Assembly (NCBI RefSeq): GCF_000092905.1
Contig: NC_014098.1
Span: 372,001 to 436,000 of the forward strand
Length of the DNA: 64,000 nt
Direction of reading: 5' to 3'
Source of the DNA: Kyrpidia tusciae DSM 2912
GTDB lineage: Bacteria > Bacillota > Bacilli > Kyrpidiales > Kyrpidiaceae
The notes under the pieces: model-generated
What the model saw: the letters and a program-made list of their open reading frames with translations, nothing else
Database searches by the model: none
Told to the model about the DNA's origin: nothing
Translations under genes and position numbers: made by a program
Shown: positions 18,419 to 26,077 of the stretch, in pieces
Layout: the number at the start of each line of letters is the position of its first letter
Numbering within the stretch: the stretch's first letter is position 1

Positions 18419-18576
18419 GACAGGGTGCGCCCGATCGGCGCTGAAAAGGGAAGTCCGGTGCAATTCCGGCGCGGTCCCGCCACTGTGATGGGGAGCCGAT
18501 CCGCAGCGGTCATTGGGCATGTTGCCTGAGAAGACGCGGAAAGGTGAAGATCCTCAGCCAGGAGACCTGCCCTGTC
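18419..18576 (+). ncRNA. Cobalamin (B12) riboswitch 1, leader of a metal transporter
   Basis: Conserved core elements are present in order: AAAAGGGAAGTCCGGTG, the B12 box region GCGGTCCCGCCACTGTGATG, and AGCCAGGAGACCTGCC. The closing stem P1 is visible as GACAGGG (18419-18425) pairing with CCCTGTC (18570-18576). Binding of adenosylcobalamin normally shuts off the downstream gene. The downstream gene is a NiCoT-like transporter, consistent with control of cobalt uptake by B12. Confidence 0.93.
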
Positions 18577-18647
18577 CGACAACCGGCCGCACACCTACGC
18601 GGATAGGGGGGCGCGAACATGGTCGTGGTGTTTTCTATGGAGAACAC

Positions 18648-18675
18648 TCCCGGGCAGCCCTCGGGGGGCATTTTT
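18648..18675 (+). terminator. Possible riboswitch-controlled terminator
   Basis: A GC-rich hairpin, CCCGGG-CAG-CCC-(TC)-GGG, followed by GGGCATTTTTG. It lies between riboswitch and start codon, where a transcription attenuator is expected. The stem has a bulge, so control at translation is an alternative. Confidence 0.45.
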
Positions 18676-18719
18676 GTGTTTGGAGCCGGGTTCGACCGGC
18701 GAAGGCGGGGTGGCCGTTC

Positions 18720-19448
18720 ATGACGACCTCGGTGGCGGCCCTCGGCGGCTTGGCCTTGGCACTTGGGTTTCGGCATGGAATTGATTGGGATCACGTGGCG
18801 GCGATTACGGACTTGATTGCCGGAGGAACCCACCGGCTTCGGGGCCTTTTTTTGGCGATGTTGTACGCCCTCGGCCACGGGGCGGTGGTGCTTCTGCTGG
18901 GGATTCCCGTGATCGTCGCGGATGTTCACGTCCCGGGGTGGCCGGGGCGCGTGATGGAGCCGGTGGTGGGGGCGACGTTGATCGCCCTGGGTGGCTGGGT
19001 GTTGGTGATGTTGTTCACGGGACGGCATGAGCTTGCGGTCCGGAGCCGCTGGATGGTGTTGTACGAAGGAGTGCGGCGGGGGTGGAGACGGCTCTGGCGC
19101 AAAGATTCCGGGGGCGCCGACCCGGAGTTGGGGGCGGGTGGAGCCTTTACCGTCGGGGTGATTCACGGAGCCGGGGCCGAAACGCCCACCCAATTGATGG
19201 TATTCGCTGCGGCGATGCAGGCCGGGGGGCGCACGGCCGCCACGGGGGTATTTTTCCTGTTCGTGGCGGGCATGCTGGTGGCCAATCTTTTGATTTCCCT
19301 GTTGACGATGATGGGGTACGGACTGGCTGGCCGACGGATGGGCTGGAGGGTGGTCTTGGCGGGCTGTACATCGGTATACAGTGTGGTGGTGGGCATCGTG
19401 TTTTTGATCGGTCAAGCCGTAGGATTGCCGAGCCTGGCGGGTCCTTGA
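18720..19448 (+). CDS. NiCoT-like nickel/cobalt transporter, probably cobalt
   Basis: A 242-residue, roughly six-helix protein. The signature HX4DH of nickel/cobalt permeases is present at H19-D24-H25 (GFRHGIDWDHVAAITD), and IHGAGAETPTQ and GMLVANLL resemble later NiCoT blocks. It is shorter than classical HoxN/NixA proteins (about 330). The ATG at 18720 is the first start that gives this N-terminus; the open frame extends back through the riboswitch. Location behind a B12 riboswitch argues for cobalt rather than nickel. Confidence 0.75.
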   Translation: MTTSVAALGGLALALGFRHGIDWDHVAAITDLIAGGTHRLRGLFLAMLYALGHGAVVLLLGIPVIVADVHVPGWPGRVMEPVVGATLIALGGWVLVMLFTGRHELAVRSRWMVLYEGVRRGWRRLWRKDSGGADPELGAGGAFTVGVIHGAGAETPTQLMVFAAAMQAGGRTAATGVFFLFVAGMLVANLLISLLTMMGYGLAGRRMGWRVVLAGCTSVYSVVVGIVFLIGQAVGLPSLAGP

Positions 19449-19464
19449 ACGGCGTGTTCATCCC

Positions 19465-19494
19465 TTGGAGGACGAACCGGAATTCCGGTATGAT
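19465..19494 (+). promoter_or_regulatory. Candidate sigma-A promoter for relQ
   Basis: TTGGAG (19465-19470), 18-base spacer, TATGAT (19489-19494), about 48 bases before the relQ start. Confidence 0.5.
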
Positions 19495-19541
19495 AAAGGG
19501 AGGACGTTGGTCCGCGAAAGTTCCGGCCCACGGGGCCTGGG

Positions 19542-20357
19542 GTGGTGAATAGGCGCGTGCACACCATTGACTGGGATCGCTTTTTGTTGCCCTATGAGCA
19601 GGCCGTTGAAGAGCTCAAGGTGAAGTTTCGCAGTATCCGGAATGAACTCAAGCGAAAGGAAGAGTATTCGCCCATCGAGTTTGTGACCGGGCGGCTGAAG
19701 AAAGTCTCCAGCATCCTCGATAAAGCGGCCCGGTTGGGCATCCCCCTTGAACGGGTGGAAGAGGTGCCCGATATCGCCGGTATTCGCATCATGTGTCAGT
19801 TTGTCGACGACATTGATCGGGTGGTCCAGCTCATTCGCCAGCGGGACGGCAGGGATATGGAGATCGTGGAGGAGCGCGATTATATCCGACACCAAAAGGA
19901 CAGCGGTTATCGCAGCTACCATATGATTATTCGGTATCCCATTCAAACGGCCGAAGGGGAAAAGAAGCTGCTGGCAGAGATTCAGGTGCGCACCTTGGCG
20001 ATGAACTTCTGGGCAACCATCGAACATTCCTTGAATTATAAATACAAAGGCAATCTGCCGCCCCAAGTTCGGGAGCGCCTCCGGGCGGCCGCCGAGGCGG
20101 CGTTTCAGCTAGATCGGGAGATGTCCGAGATTCGCGAGGAAATCAAGCAGGCTCAGCGGCTGTTTGAAAGAAAGTCGAATTTGGTTTCCTCGATTCTGAG
20201 GGATCTGGAACAATTGGAATCCTCGGGACAGGTGGAGATGGCGACGGCCTTTCAGGAACGGCTGCACGAGGTAGCGGGAGATTTTGAAGGTTTACGGCAG
20301 TTGGCGGAAGAAGTCAAAGAGTGGCTGGTGCAAAGTGGAACCGGCATTACGCACTAG
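19542..20357 (+). CDS. relQ: Small alarmone synthetase RelQ (GTP pyrophosphokinase)
   Basis: A 271-residue single-domain (p)ppGpp synthetase. Diagnostic blocks are VPDIAGIRIMCQFVDDI, DSGYRSYHMIIRYP and EIQVRTLAMNFWATIEHSLNYK. There is no HD hydrolase, TGS or ACT domain, so it is of the RelQ/YjbM class rather than Rel. The C-terminal third is helical, as in RelQ tetramers. Starts at GTG 19542 or 19545 are equivalent, near GGGG. The radical SAM gene begins 11 bases after the stop, suggesting cotranscription. Confidence 0.9.
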   Translation: MVNRRVHTIDWDRFLLPYEQAVEELKVKFRSIRNELKRKEEYSPIEFVTGRLKKVSSILDKAARLGIPLERVEEVPDIAGIRIMCQFVDDIDRVVQLIRQRDGRDMEIVEERDYIRHQKDSGYRSYHMIIRYPIQTAEGEKKLLAEIQVRTLAMNFWATIEHSLNYKYKGNLPPQVRERLRAAAEAAFQLDREMSEIREEIKQAQRLFERKSNLVSSILRDLEQLESSGQVEMATAFQERLHEVAGDFEGLRQLAEEVKEWLVQSGTGITH

Positions 20358-20368
20358 GGGGGGTCGGA

Positions 20369-22177
20369 GTGAAGGTCCTACTCGCGGCGCTGAACGCGAA
20401 ATTCATTCACTCTTCCTTGGCGCTTCGCTATCTTCGGGCCGCGGCGGAAGGGGAGTTCGACGTACTGCTCCGGGAGTTCACCATCAAGGACGATCCGTTG
20501 CGGGTTTTGTCCGAGGTGGTGGGCGACCGCCCGGAGGTCGTCGGATTTTCCTGTTATATTTGGAATGTCGTTGAAACACTGAAAATCGTGCGCCTCTTGA
20601 AAAAAGTGTCTCCGGCTACACGGGTGGTGTTAGGGGGACCGGAGGTCTCTTATGACACCTGGGAGTGGATGGGAAAGTGGCCGGAGGTGGACGCCATCGT
20701 CATCGGAGAAGGGGAGGCGACGTTTCTGGAGTTGCTCCGGGCCTGGAGGGACGGAGGCGATCTTGGCGAGATCGCTGGCCTGGCCTTCCGCGAGGGGGAC
20801 CGGGTGAAGATTGCGCCTCGCCGGGGCTGGATTGAACCTTTGGACGCGATCCCCTCTCCTTACCGGGGCCACCTGGAGGAGTTGGACAATCGGATTGTGT
20901 ACTTCGAGGCTTCCCGGGGGTGTCCGTTTCATTGCCAGTTCTGCCTGTCGTCCATCGATGATGCGGTGCGGTATTTTTCATTGCAGCGGGTCAAAGAAGA
21001 CTTGGCCCGGTTGATCGATTACGGCGTTTCACAAATTAAATTCGTGGACCGAACGTTCAATTTGAAAAAAGATTATGCCTTGGAGTTGTTTCAGTTTTTG
21101 GCCCGGTACCCCGGGCGGACGGTGTTTCAGTTTGAAATCACGGCAGATATCCTGCGCCTGGAGATCGTGGAGTTTTTGGCGGCGGAAGCGCCGCCCGGAC
21201 GGTTTCGTTTCGAGATCGGGGTCCAGTCGACAAACGAGGAGACGAACCGACTGATTCGGCGGATTCAGCGGTTCGATCGGTTGGCCGGCACGGTGAGGCG
21301 GTTGCGGGAGTCCGGCCGGGTGGTGCAGCACCTGGACTTGATCGCCGGGTTGCCCCGGGAAGATTACCGGTCGTTCCGCAAAACCTTCGACGATGTGTAC
21401 GCCTTGGAACCGGACGAGCTGCAACTCGGGTTTCTCAAACTACTGCGGGGAACGGGGCTCAGGGCCCGGGCGGCGGAGTTCGGGTACGTGTACATGGACG
21501 AGCCCCCCTATGAGGTGTTGGCCAACGACGTGTTGCCCTACGAGGACGTCCGGCGGATCAAGCGGGTCGAGGATATGGTGGACAAATATTGGAATTCGCA
21601 CTGGATGGATCACACCCTGCGGTATCTGAGGGCCTGGGAGTTTTCCAGTGCCTTTGATTTGTATCAGGAACTGGGGGATTACTGGGATCGGCAGGGGTAC
21701 GGGACGTTGGGATATCAGCCCGAGGATCTGTTTCTGCGCATGCGCGATTTTTTGCGCGACAAGGGTCTCAGGCGGCCCATGGTGGCGGAGGATCTGTTAA
21801 AAATCGACTATCTGTTGACACGCCGGGTTCGTCCGCGGTCCCCCTGGTGGGTGCCGACCCTGGACAAAGGGGGGGTGCTGGGGTGGGCCCGGAGGTTGGC
21901 CGAACGGCCGGAGATTCTGGGCCCGGAGTTTGCCCGGCTGGAACTGGGGGAGACGGCGTTGTTGAAACACGCCGTCTTGGAGTGGGTGAGTTTCGATGCG
22001 AGCGCATGGATTCAGGACCGACAGCTCGCGGGGGTCGGGGATCCCCATCTGGCGGTGGTGGTGTATCCTCCCGGTGGACAGGAGTTTCCGGGTTCGGTGT
22101 CGAAGTGGAAGGGGAGGCCGATGTTGTTTGTGGCAGCTCAGATGAACGCGGAAGATGCGGCCGACACCCACAGATGA
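20369..22177 (+). CDS. B12-binding-domain radical SAM protein (DUF4080 type)
   Basis: A 602-residue protein; GTG 20369 follows AGGGGGGGTC. The N-terminal Rossmann-like cobalamin-binding domain (KVLLAALNAKFIHSSLALRYL, then LGGPEVSY near 88-95) is followed by the radical SAM core with the 4Fe-4S motif C185-x3-C189-x2-C192 (SRGCPFHCQFC). The C-terminal DUF4080 region runs from about 370. The B12 domain lacks an obvious DxHxxG motif, as in many members. Reaction unknown; class B relatives are methyltransferases. A B12-dependent enzyme beside B12 loci is notable. Confidence 0.88.
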   Translation: MKVLLAALNAKFIHSSLALRYLRAAAEGEFDVLLREFTIKDDPLRVLSEVVGDRPEVVGFSCYIWNVVETLKIVRLLKKVSPATRVVLGGPEVSYDTWEWMGKWPEVDAIVIGEGEATFLELLRAWRDGGDLGEIAGLAFREGDRVKIAPRRGWIEPLDAIPSPYRGHLEELDNRIVYFEASRGCPFHCQFCLSSIDDAVRYFSLQRVKEDLARLIDYGVSQIKFVDRTFNLKKDYALELFQFLARYPGRTVFQFEITADILRLEIVEFLAAEAPPGRFRFEIGVQSTNEETNRLIRRIQRFDRLAGTVRRLRESGRVVQHLDLIAGLPREDYRSFRKTFDDVYALEPDELQLGFLKLLRGTGLRARAAEFGYVYMDEPPYEVLANDVLPYEDVRRIKRVEDMVDKYWNSHWMDHTLRYLRAWEFSSAFDLYQELGDYWDRQGYGTLGYQPEDLFLRMRDFLRDKGLRRPMVAEDLLKIDYLLTRRVRPRSPWWVPTLDKGGVLGWARRLAERPEILGPEFARLELGETALLKHAVLEWVSFDASAWIQDRQLAGVGDPHLAVVVYPPGGQEFPGSVSKWKGRPMLFVAAQMNAEDAADTHR

Positions 22178-22190
22178 GGAGTGGTGCCGG

Positions 22191-22982
22191 ATGGACGGTC
22201 GTCACGTCAACGAGGTTCTGGAGGTCATTCTTCAAGAGGTTCGGAGTTTGCATGGGCGATTCGACCGGTTGGAAGCGCGCGTGGATAGAATCGACCAGCG
22301 CTTGGAAGCCGTGGAGCAGCGCTTGGAAGCCGTGGAGCAGCGCTTGGAAGCCGTGGAGCAGCGCTTGGAAGTGGTGGAGCAGCGCTTGGAAGTGGTGGAG
22401 CAGCGCTTGGAAGCCGTGGAGCAGCGCTTGGAAGTGGTGGAGCAGCGCTTGGAAGTGGTGGAGCAGCGCTTGGAAGTGGTGGAGCAGCGCTTGGAAGTGG
22501 TGGAGCAGCGCTTGGAAGTGGTGGAGCAGCGCCTGGAAGTGGTGGAGCAGCGCTTGGAAGTGGTGGAGCAGCGCTTGGAAGCGGTGGAGCAGCGCTTGGA
22601 AGTGGTGGAGCAGCGCTTGGAAGCGGTGGAGCAGCGCTTGGAAGTGGTGGAGCAGCGCTTGGAAGCGGTGGAGCAGCGCTTGGAAGCGGTGGAGCAGCGC
22701 CTGGACGCTGTCGAACGCCGCTTGGATGTGGTCGAGAGCCGATTGTCCACTGTCGAAGAGCGTGTGAGAGATGTGGACTGCCGGGTCGTACATGTCGAGC
22801 ATATCTTGGAAGAATTTCCGCATATGCGCCAGGCCGTTTTGGAGATCGACGCCAGAACCATCGGCATCGATCAGCGGCTGCAACACGTTGAAGCGAACAT
22901 GGTTACGAAAGCGGATTTGGCTTTTTACGATCGCAAAATCGGCGAGCACGATCGGGAGATTTATATGTTAAAGAATCAATGA
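22191..22982 (+). CDS. Heptad-repeat coiled-coil protein
   Basis: A 263-residue protein; the ATG at 22191 follows GAGGAGTGGTGCCGG. After a 36-residue N-terminal segment come 19 uninterrupted copies of RLE[AV]VEQ and three looser copies (RLDAVER, RLDVVES, RLSTVEE). Each is one heptad with L and V at core positions, predicting a single continuous coiled coil of over 150 residues. The C-terminus (VTKADLAFYDRKIGEHDREIYMLKNQ) is also helical. There is no signal peptide or membrane helix. Function unknown; it is 13 bases after the radical SAM gene. Confidence 0.75.
   Translation: MDGRHVNEVLEVILQEVRSLHGRFDRLEARVDRIDQRLEAVEQRLEAVEQRLEAVEQRLEVVEQRLEVVEQRLEAVEQRLEVVEQRLEVVEQRLEVVEQRLEVVEQRLEVVEQRLEVVEQRLEVVEQRLEAVEQRLEVVEQRLEAVEQRLEVVEQRLEAVEQRLEAVEQRLDAVERRLDVVESRLSTVEERVRDVDCRVVHVEHILEEFPHMRQAVLEIDARTIGIDQRLQHVEANMVTKADLAFYDRKIGEHDREIYMLKNQ
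22299..22697 (+). repeat. 21-bp in-frame tandem repeat, 19 copies
   Basis: Units of CGCTTGGAAG[TC][GC]GTGGAGCAG-type sequence are almost identical at the DNA level, differing mainly at the GTG/GCC/GCG valine-alanine codon. Because the unit is 21 bases, gain or loss of copies keeps the reading frame. Confidence 0.95.
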
Positions 22983-23004
22983 TCGGCGAGATGCCCCGCC
23001 GGAG

Positions 23005-23769
23005 CTAGGGCAGGCGGTCCAGTGTTTCCAGCACTTCGCCGGCGCTGTGGCACAGGTGCTCATATTGAATGCCCGGACGGCAGATCACGATAGTATGAAT
23101 GCCGCGGTCCAGAGCGGGTTGAATTTTTTCCATGACGCTGCCTTCGCTGCCGCTCTCCTTGGTGATCAGGGTGGTCACGCCAAAGTGGTCATAAAAGGCC
23201 GCGTTGAGGCCGGCGGTGTAGGGCCCCTGCATGGCGACAATGTTGCGCTGGGGAATCCCCAGAGCCGCACAGGTGCGCATATTTTCCTCGGTGGGAAGAA
23301 GCCGGCAAATCATCCGGGCGGACGGGTCTTTCAGCAGGACTTCGGCGAAGACGGGCAGGGTTTTGCTGCCGGTGGTCAGGAAAATGGTGCCACCGAAGGT
23401 AGCGGCTAGTTGCGCGGCTTCCCGGTAGTCCCGAGCCAAGTGCAAGTTTGGGTGTTCGGACAATTCTGAGTATGGACGTTCATACCGGATGTAAGGAATG
23501 CCGGCAATCCGGGCCGCTTCCATGGCGTTCCGGGACGCTTCTTCAGCGAAGGGGTGGCTTGCGTCCACCACCGCCCGGGTGCCGTTCTCGGAAAAGAGCC
23601 TAGCCATTTCATCGGCGGTTTTGCGGCCCACGGCAACCGAGAGCCCTTCCTGACGCAAAGAGGACGCGGCATTGTCGGTGACCACCGAAGCCAGCACGGG
23701 ATAGCCAGCGTTCCGCAGTTGAACGCCCAGCGCTCGGGCGTCGCTGGTGCCGGCAAGCAGAAACAACAT
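23005..23769 (-). CDS. cobK: Precorrin-6A reductase CobK/CbiJ
   Basis: A 254-residue protein starting MLFLLAGTSDARALG. The ATG at 23769 is chosen for GAGGTG 9 bases upstream; the open frame extends to 23931. Conserved blocks are LAGTSDAR (nucleotide-binding loop), DASHPFAEEAS, YIRYERP, FLTTGSKTL and TLITKESGSEG. It reduces precorrin-6A (or cobalt-precorrin-6A) using a nicotinamide cofactor. It is transcribed away from the main cobalamin run, so riboswitch 2 does not control it. It converges on the heptad-repeat gene with 22 bases between stops. Confidence 0.92.
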   Translation of the reverse strand: MLFLLAGTSDARALGVQLRNAGYPVLASVVTDNAASSLRQEGLSVAVGRKTADEMARLFSENGTRAVVDASHPFAEEASRNAMEAARIAGIPYIRYERPYSELSEHPNLHLARDYREAAQLAATFGGTIFLTTGSKTLPVFAEVLLKDPSARMICRLLPTEENMRTCAALGIPQRNIVAMQGPYTAGLNAAFYDHFGVTTLITKESGSEGSVMEKIQPALDRGIHTIVICRPGIQYEHLCHSAGEVLETLDRLP

Positions 23770-23870
23770 CTGAGAATCACCTCTTGAAGGGAAGTTTTTA
23801 AAACTGCTCAGACAGCTCGCAAATCTAGGATTCCGTTCGCAAACTCGCCCGGGATCGGTGAAAACGGCTA

Positions 23871-23900
23871 TGGACACGTCCCAGGGCCGTGAGTTATGCT
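23871..23900 (+). promoter_or_regulatory. Candidate promoter for the cbi operon leader
   Basis: TGGACA (23871-23876), 18-base spacer, TATGCT (23895-23900), about 55 bases before the riboswitch P1 stem. Confidence 0.45.
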
Positions 23901-23955
23901 TACAACGAGTCTTACCTGTGTCCAATTTCAAGCATGAATGTTTTTGGCAACGACG

Positions 23956-24130
23956 TCAAGGTGCTTCCGCCGCGGCGGAAGGTAACAGGGAATCGGGTGA
24001 GAATCCCGAGCGGACCCGCCACTGTGACCGGACGAGTTGCCCTCCACGTCCGCCGAGGACGACGTCACTCGCGCCAATGCGGGGAAGACGGAGGGCCGCG
24101 ATGACCCGGGAGCCAGGAGACCTACCTTGA
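23956..24130 (+). ncRNA. Cobalamin (B12) riboswitch 2, leader of the cbi/cob operon
   Basis: Core elements: AAGGTGCTTCCGCCGCGG, AACAGGGAATCGGGTGAGAA, CCGAGCGGACCCGCCACTGTGA, and GGGAGCCAGGAGACCTACC. P1 is TCAAGGT (23956-23962) with ACCTTGA (24124-24130). It is followed by an intrinsic terminator before cbiC, so B12 binding probably ends transcription of the whole biosynthetic operon. Confidence 0.95.
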
Positions 24131-24218
24131 TGGAAACGCCGAAAGACCCTCGCGGTATGGGGTGCGGTGTGCCGATTCCGGGCTCTTGAGGCCCGCCAGG
24201 CATGAACGTAAAGTGCCT

Positions 24219-24244
24219 CCGACCGATGGGTCGGGGGTTTTTTT
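24219..24244 (+). terminator. Attenuator terminator downstream of riboswitch 2
   Basis: Stem CCGACC (24219-24224), loop GATG, GGTCGG (24229-24234), extended by CCT/GGG, then seven T. It lies 29 bases before cbiC. Confidence 0.8.
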
Positions 24245-24272
24245 GTACCCGCAGCGGGGAGGGGGAGATGGG

Positions 24273-24926
24273 GTGAGCGAGTTTGTGCCGTCGACAGTCC
24301 GGCCCGAGGAGATCGAGGCCCGGAGTTTTGCCATCATTGCGGAAGAACTGGGGGAACATTCTTTTACGGAAGAACAATTTCCCATTGTCCAGCGGGTGAT
24401 TCACGCCAGTGCAGATTTTGATCTGGGGAGGTCGCTGCGGTTTCATCCCCAGGCTGTGGAAGCGGGGATTCGGGCCATCCGGGAGGGACGGCCGGTGGTG
24501 GCCGATGTCCAGATGGTTCAGGTGGGGATCTCCAAGGCGCGGATTGAGCGGTTTGGGGGGCGGGTGCACTGTCTGATCTCCGATCCGGATGTGGCCGAGG
24601 AGGCGCGGCGCCAGGGAACCACCCGGGCCATCGTTTCGATGCGCAAGGCGGCCCGGATGGCGGAAGGGGGGATCGTGGCCATCGGCAACGCTCCGACCGC
24701 CCTGTTGGAGTTGATTCGCCTCGTCCGGGCGGGGGAGGCGCGCCCGGCGCTGATCGTCGGCGTGCCGGTGGGGTTCGTATCGGCGGCGGAATCGAAAGCG
24801 CAGTTGGCCGGTCTGGATCAGCCGCCCTTTATCACCAATGAGGGCCGTAAAGGGGGCAGTCCGGTGGCTGTGGCCATCGTCAATGCCCTGTCTCTGTTGG
24901 CCGTATCGGAGGCGGGGGCGCGATGA
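24273..24926 (+). CDS. cbiC: Cobalt-precorrin-8X methylmutase CbiC
   Basis: A 217-residue protein; GTG 24273 follows GGGGAGGGGGAGATGG. Family blocks: VIHASADFDL near residues 47-56, PVVADVQMVQVGI, and TALLELIRL followed by PALIVGVPVGFVSAAESK. It moves the methyl group from C11 to C12 to give cobyrinic acid (hydrogenobyrinic acid in the aerobic route). First gene after riboswitch 2; its stop overlaps the cbiD start (ATGA). Confidence 0.95.
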   Translation: MSEFVPSTVRPEEIEARSFAIIAEELGEHSFTEEQFPIVQRVIHASADFDLGRSLRFHPQAVEAGIRAIREGRPVVADVQMVQVGISKARIERFGGRVHCLISDPDVAEEARRQGTTRAIVSMRKAARMAEGGIVAIGNAPTALLELIRLVRAGEARPALIVGVPVGFVSAAESKAQLAGLDQPPFITNEGRKGGSPVAVAIVNALSLLAVSEAGAR

Positions 24927-26077
24927 CCGAACCGCCGGAGCGGCCGCTGCGCCACGGCTATACCACCGGCAGTTGCGCTGCGGCGGCGACCAAAGCAGCC
25001 GTATGGGCCCTGGTTCACCAACAGCCGCTGTCCGAGGTGGAGATCGGGCTCCCGGCCGGGCAAAGGGTGCGATTCGCCGTGGAAGGTTTATCGTTTACGC
25101 CGGAGCGCGCCGCCTGCGCCGTGATCAAAGACGGCGGGGACGATCCCGATGCCACCCACGGCGCCTGGATCTGGTCCACGGTGAGTTGGCGGGGAGAGCC
25201 GGGGATTGAACTCGAGGGTGGCGAGGGAGTCGGTCGGGTGACGAAGCCCGGGCTGGCCGTGCCCGTGGGGGAGCCGGCCATCAATCCGGTGCCCCGGAGG
25301 ATGATCCGCCAGGCCGCAGAAGAGGCGGCGGGGCCGGAGATGCTGGGGCGGCGCGGGATGCGGGTGGTGATCTCCGTGCCCGGGGGCGAAGAGATCGCGA
25401 AGAAGACGATGAACGGCCGGCTGGGGATCATCGGAGGAATTTCAATCCTGGGTACCACGGGGATTGTCAAGCCCTTTTCCACGGCGGCGTGGATGGCCAG
25501 CGTAGCCCAGGCCATCAGTGTGGCCACGGCGGCGGGGTGCCGTCAGGTGGTGTTGACCACCGGAGGCCGAAGTGAAAAGGTTGCGATGCGGGAGCTTTCC
25601 CATCTCCCGGAAGAGGCCTTTATCGAAATGGGGGATTTTCTGGGGTTTTCTCTCAAGCAGTGCGCCAAGCGGGGCGTGGAAAAAGTGACCCTTTGCGGCA
25701 TGATTGGAAAATTCTCCAAGGCCGCGGCGGGACACATGCATCTCCATTCGAAAGGGTCGTCGGTGGACCCGGGGTGGCTGGCCGATCTGGCCGTTCAGTC
25801 CGGAGTGCCGCCCTCCGAGGCGGAAGGACTTCGGCGGGCGAATACCGCCAAGGAGATCGGGGATGTCCTGTGGTCGAAAGGATACCATGCGTTTTTTTCG
25901 CGATTGTGCGAGGAGATCTGTGCACGGGCCTCTGAGCACGTCGGGGGGGCCTTCGGGGTGGAAATGATCCTCTGCGATTTTGAGGGGCGCGTGATCGGAA
26001 GGGGGGAGAGGCCGTGGAACCGGTCCGGATCATCGGCATCGGAGCGGACGGGGCGGAGGGAGTTCCCGTCCCGGTGA
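24923..26077 (+). CDS. cbiD: Cobalt-precorrin-5B C1-methyltransferase CbiD
   Basis: A 384-residue protein opening with the signature LRHGYTTGSCAAAATKAA. Other CbiD blocks: ISVPGGEEIAKKTMN, NGRLGIIGGISILGTTGIV, and KVTLCGMIGKFSKAAAGHMHLHS. CbiD is specific to the anaerobic, early-cobalt route and replaces CobF. Its 3' end overlaps cbiET by 64 bases, an unusually long overlap for this operon; the last residues are basic and probably expendable. Confidence 0.95.
   Translation: MTEPPERPLRHGYTTGSCAAAATKAAVWALVHQQPLSEVEIGLPAGQRVRFAVEGLSFTPERAACAVIKDGGDDPDATHGAWIWSTVSWRGEPGIELEGGEGVGRVTKPGLAVPVGEPAINPVPRRMIRQAAEEAAGPEMLGRRGMRVVISVPGGEEIAKKTMNGRLGIIGGISILGTTGIVKPFSTAAWMASVAQAISVATAAGCRQVVLTTGGRSEKVAMRELSHLPEEAFIEMGDFLGFSLKQCAKRGVEKVTLCGMIGKFSKAAAGHMHLHSKGSSVDPGWLADLAVQSGVPPSEAEGLRRANTAKEIGDVLWSKGYHAFFSRLCEEICARASEHVGGAFGVEMILCDFEGRVIGRGERPWNRSGSSASERTGRREFPSR

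Noticed and set aside
22299-22697. CRISPR array suggested by regular repeats
   Set aside because: Units are contiguous 21-mers without spacers and lie in a reading frame; no cas genes are nearby.
21768-22949. Long minus-strand frame (393 residues) with LLHHFQALLH repeats, and a plus-strand frame at 21847-22767
   Set aside because: They are other-frame readings of the same 21-bp repeat in the heptad-repeat gene; the true frame has SD, start and coiled-coil logic, and the others run into the radical SAM gene.
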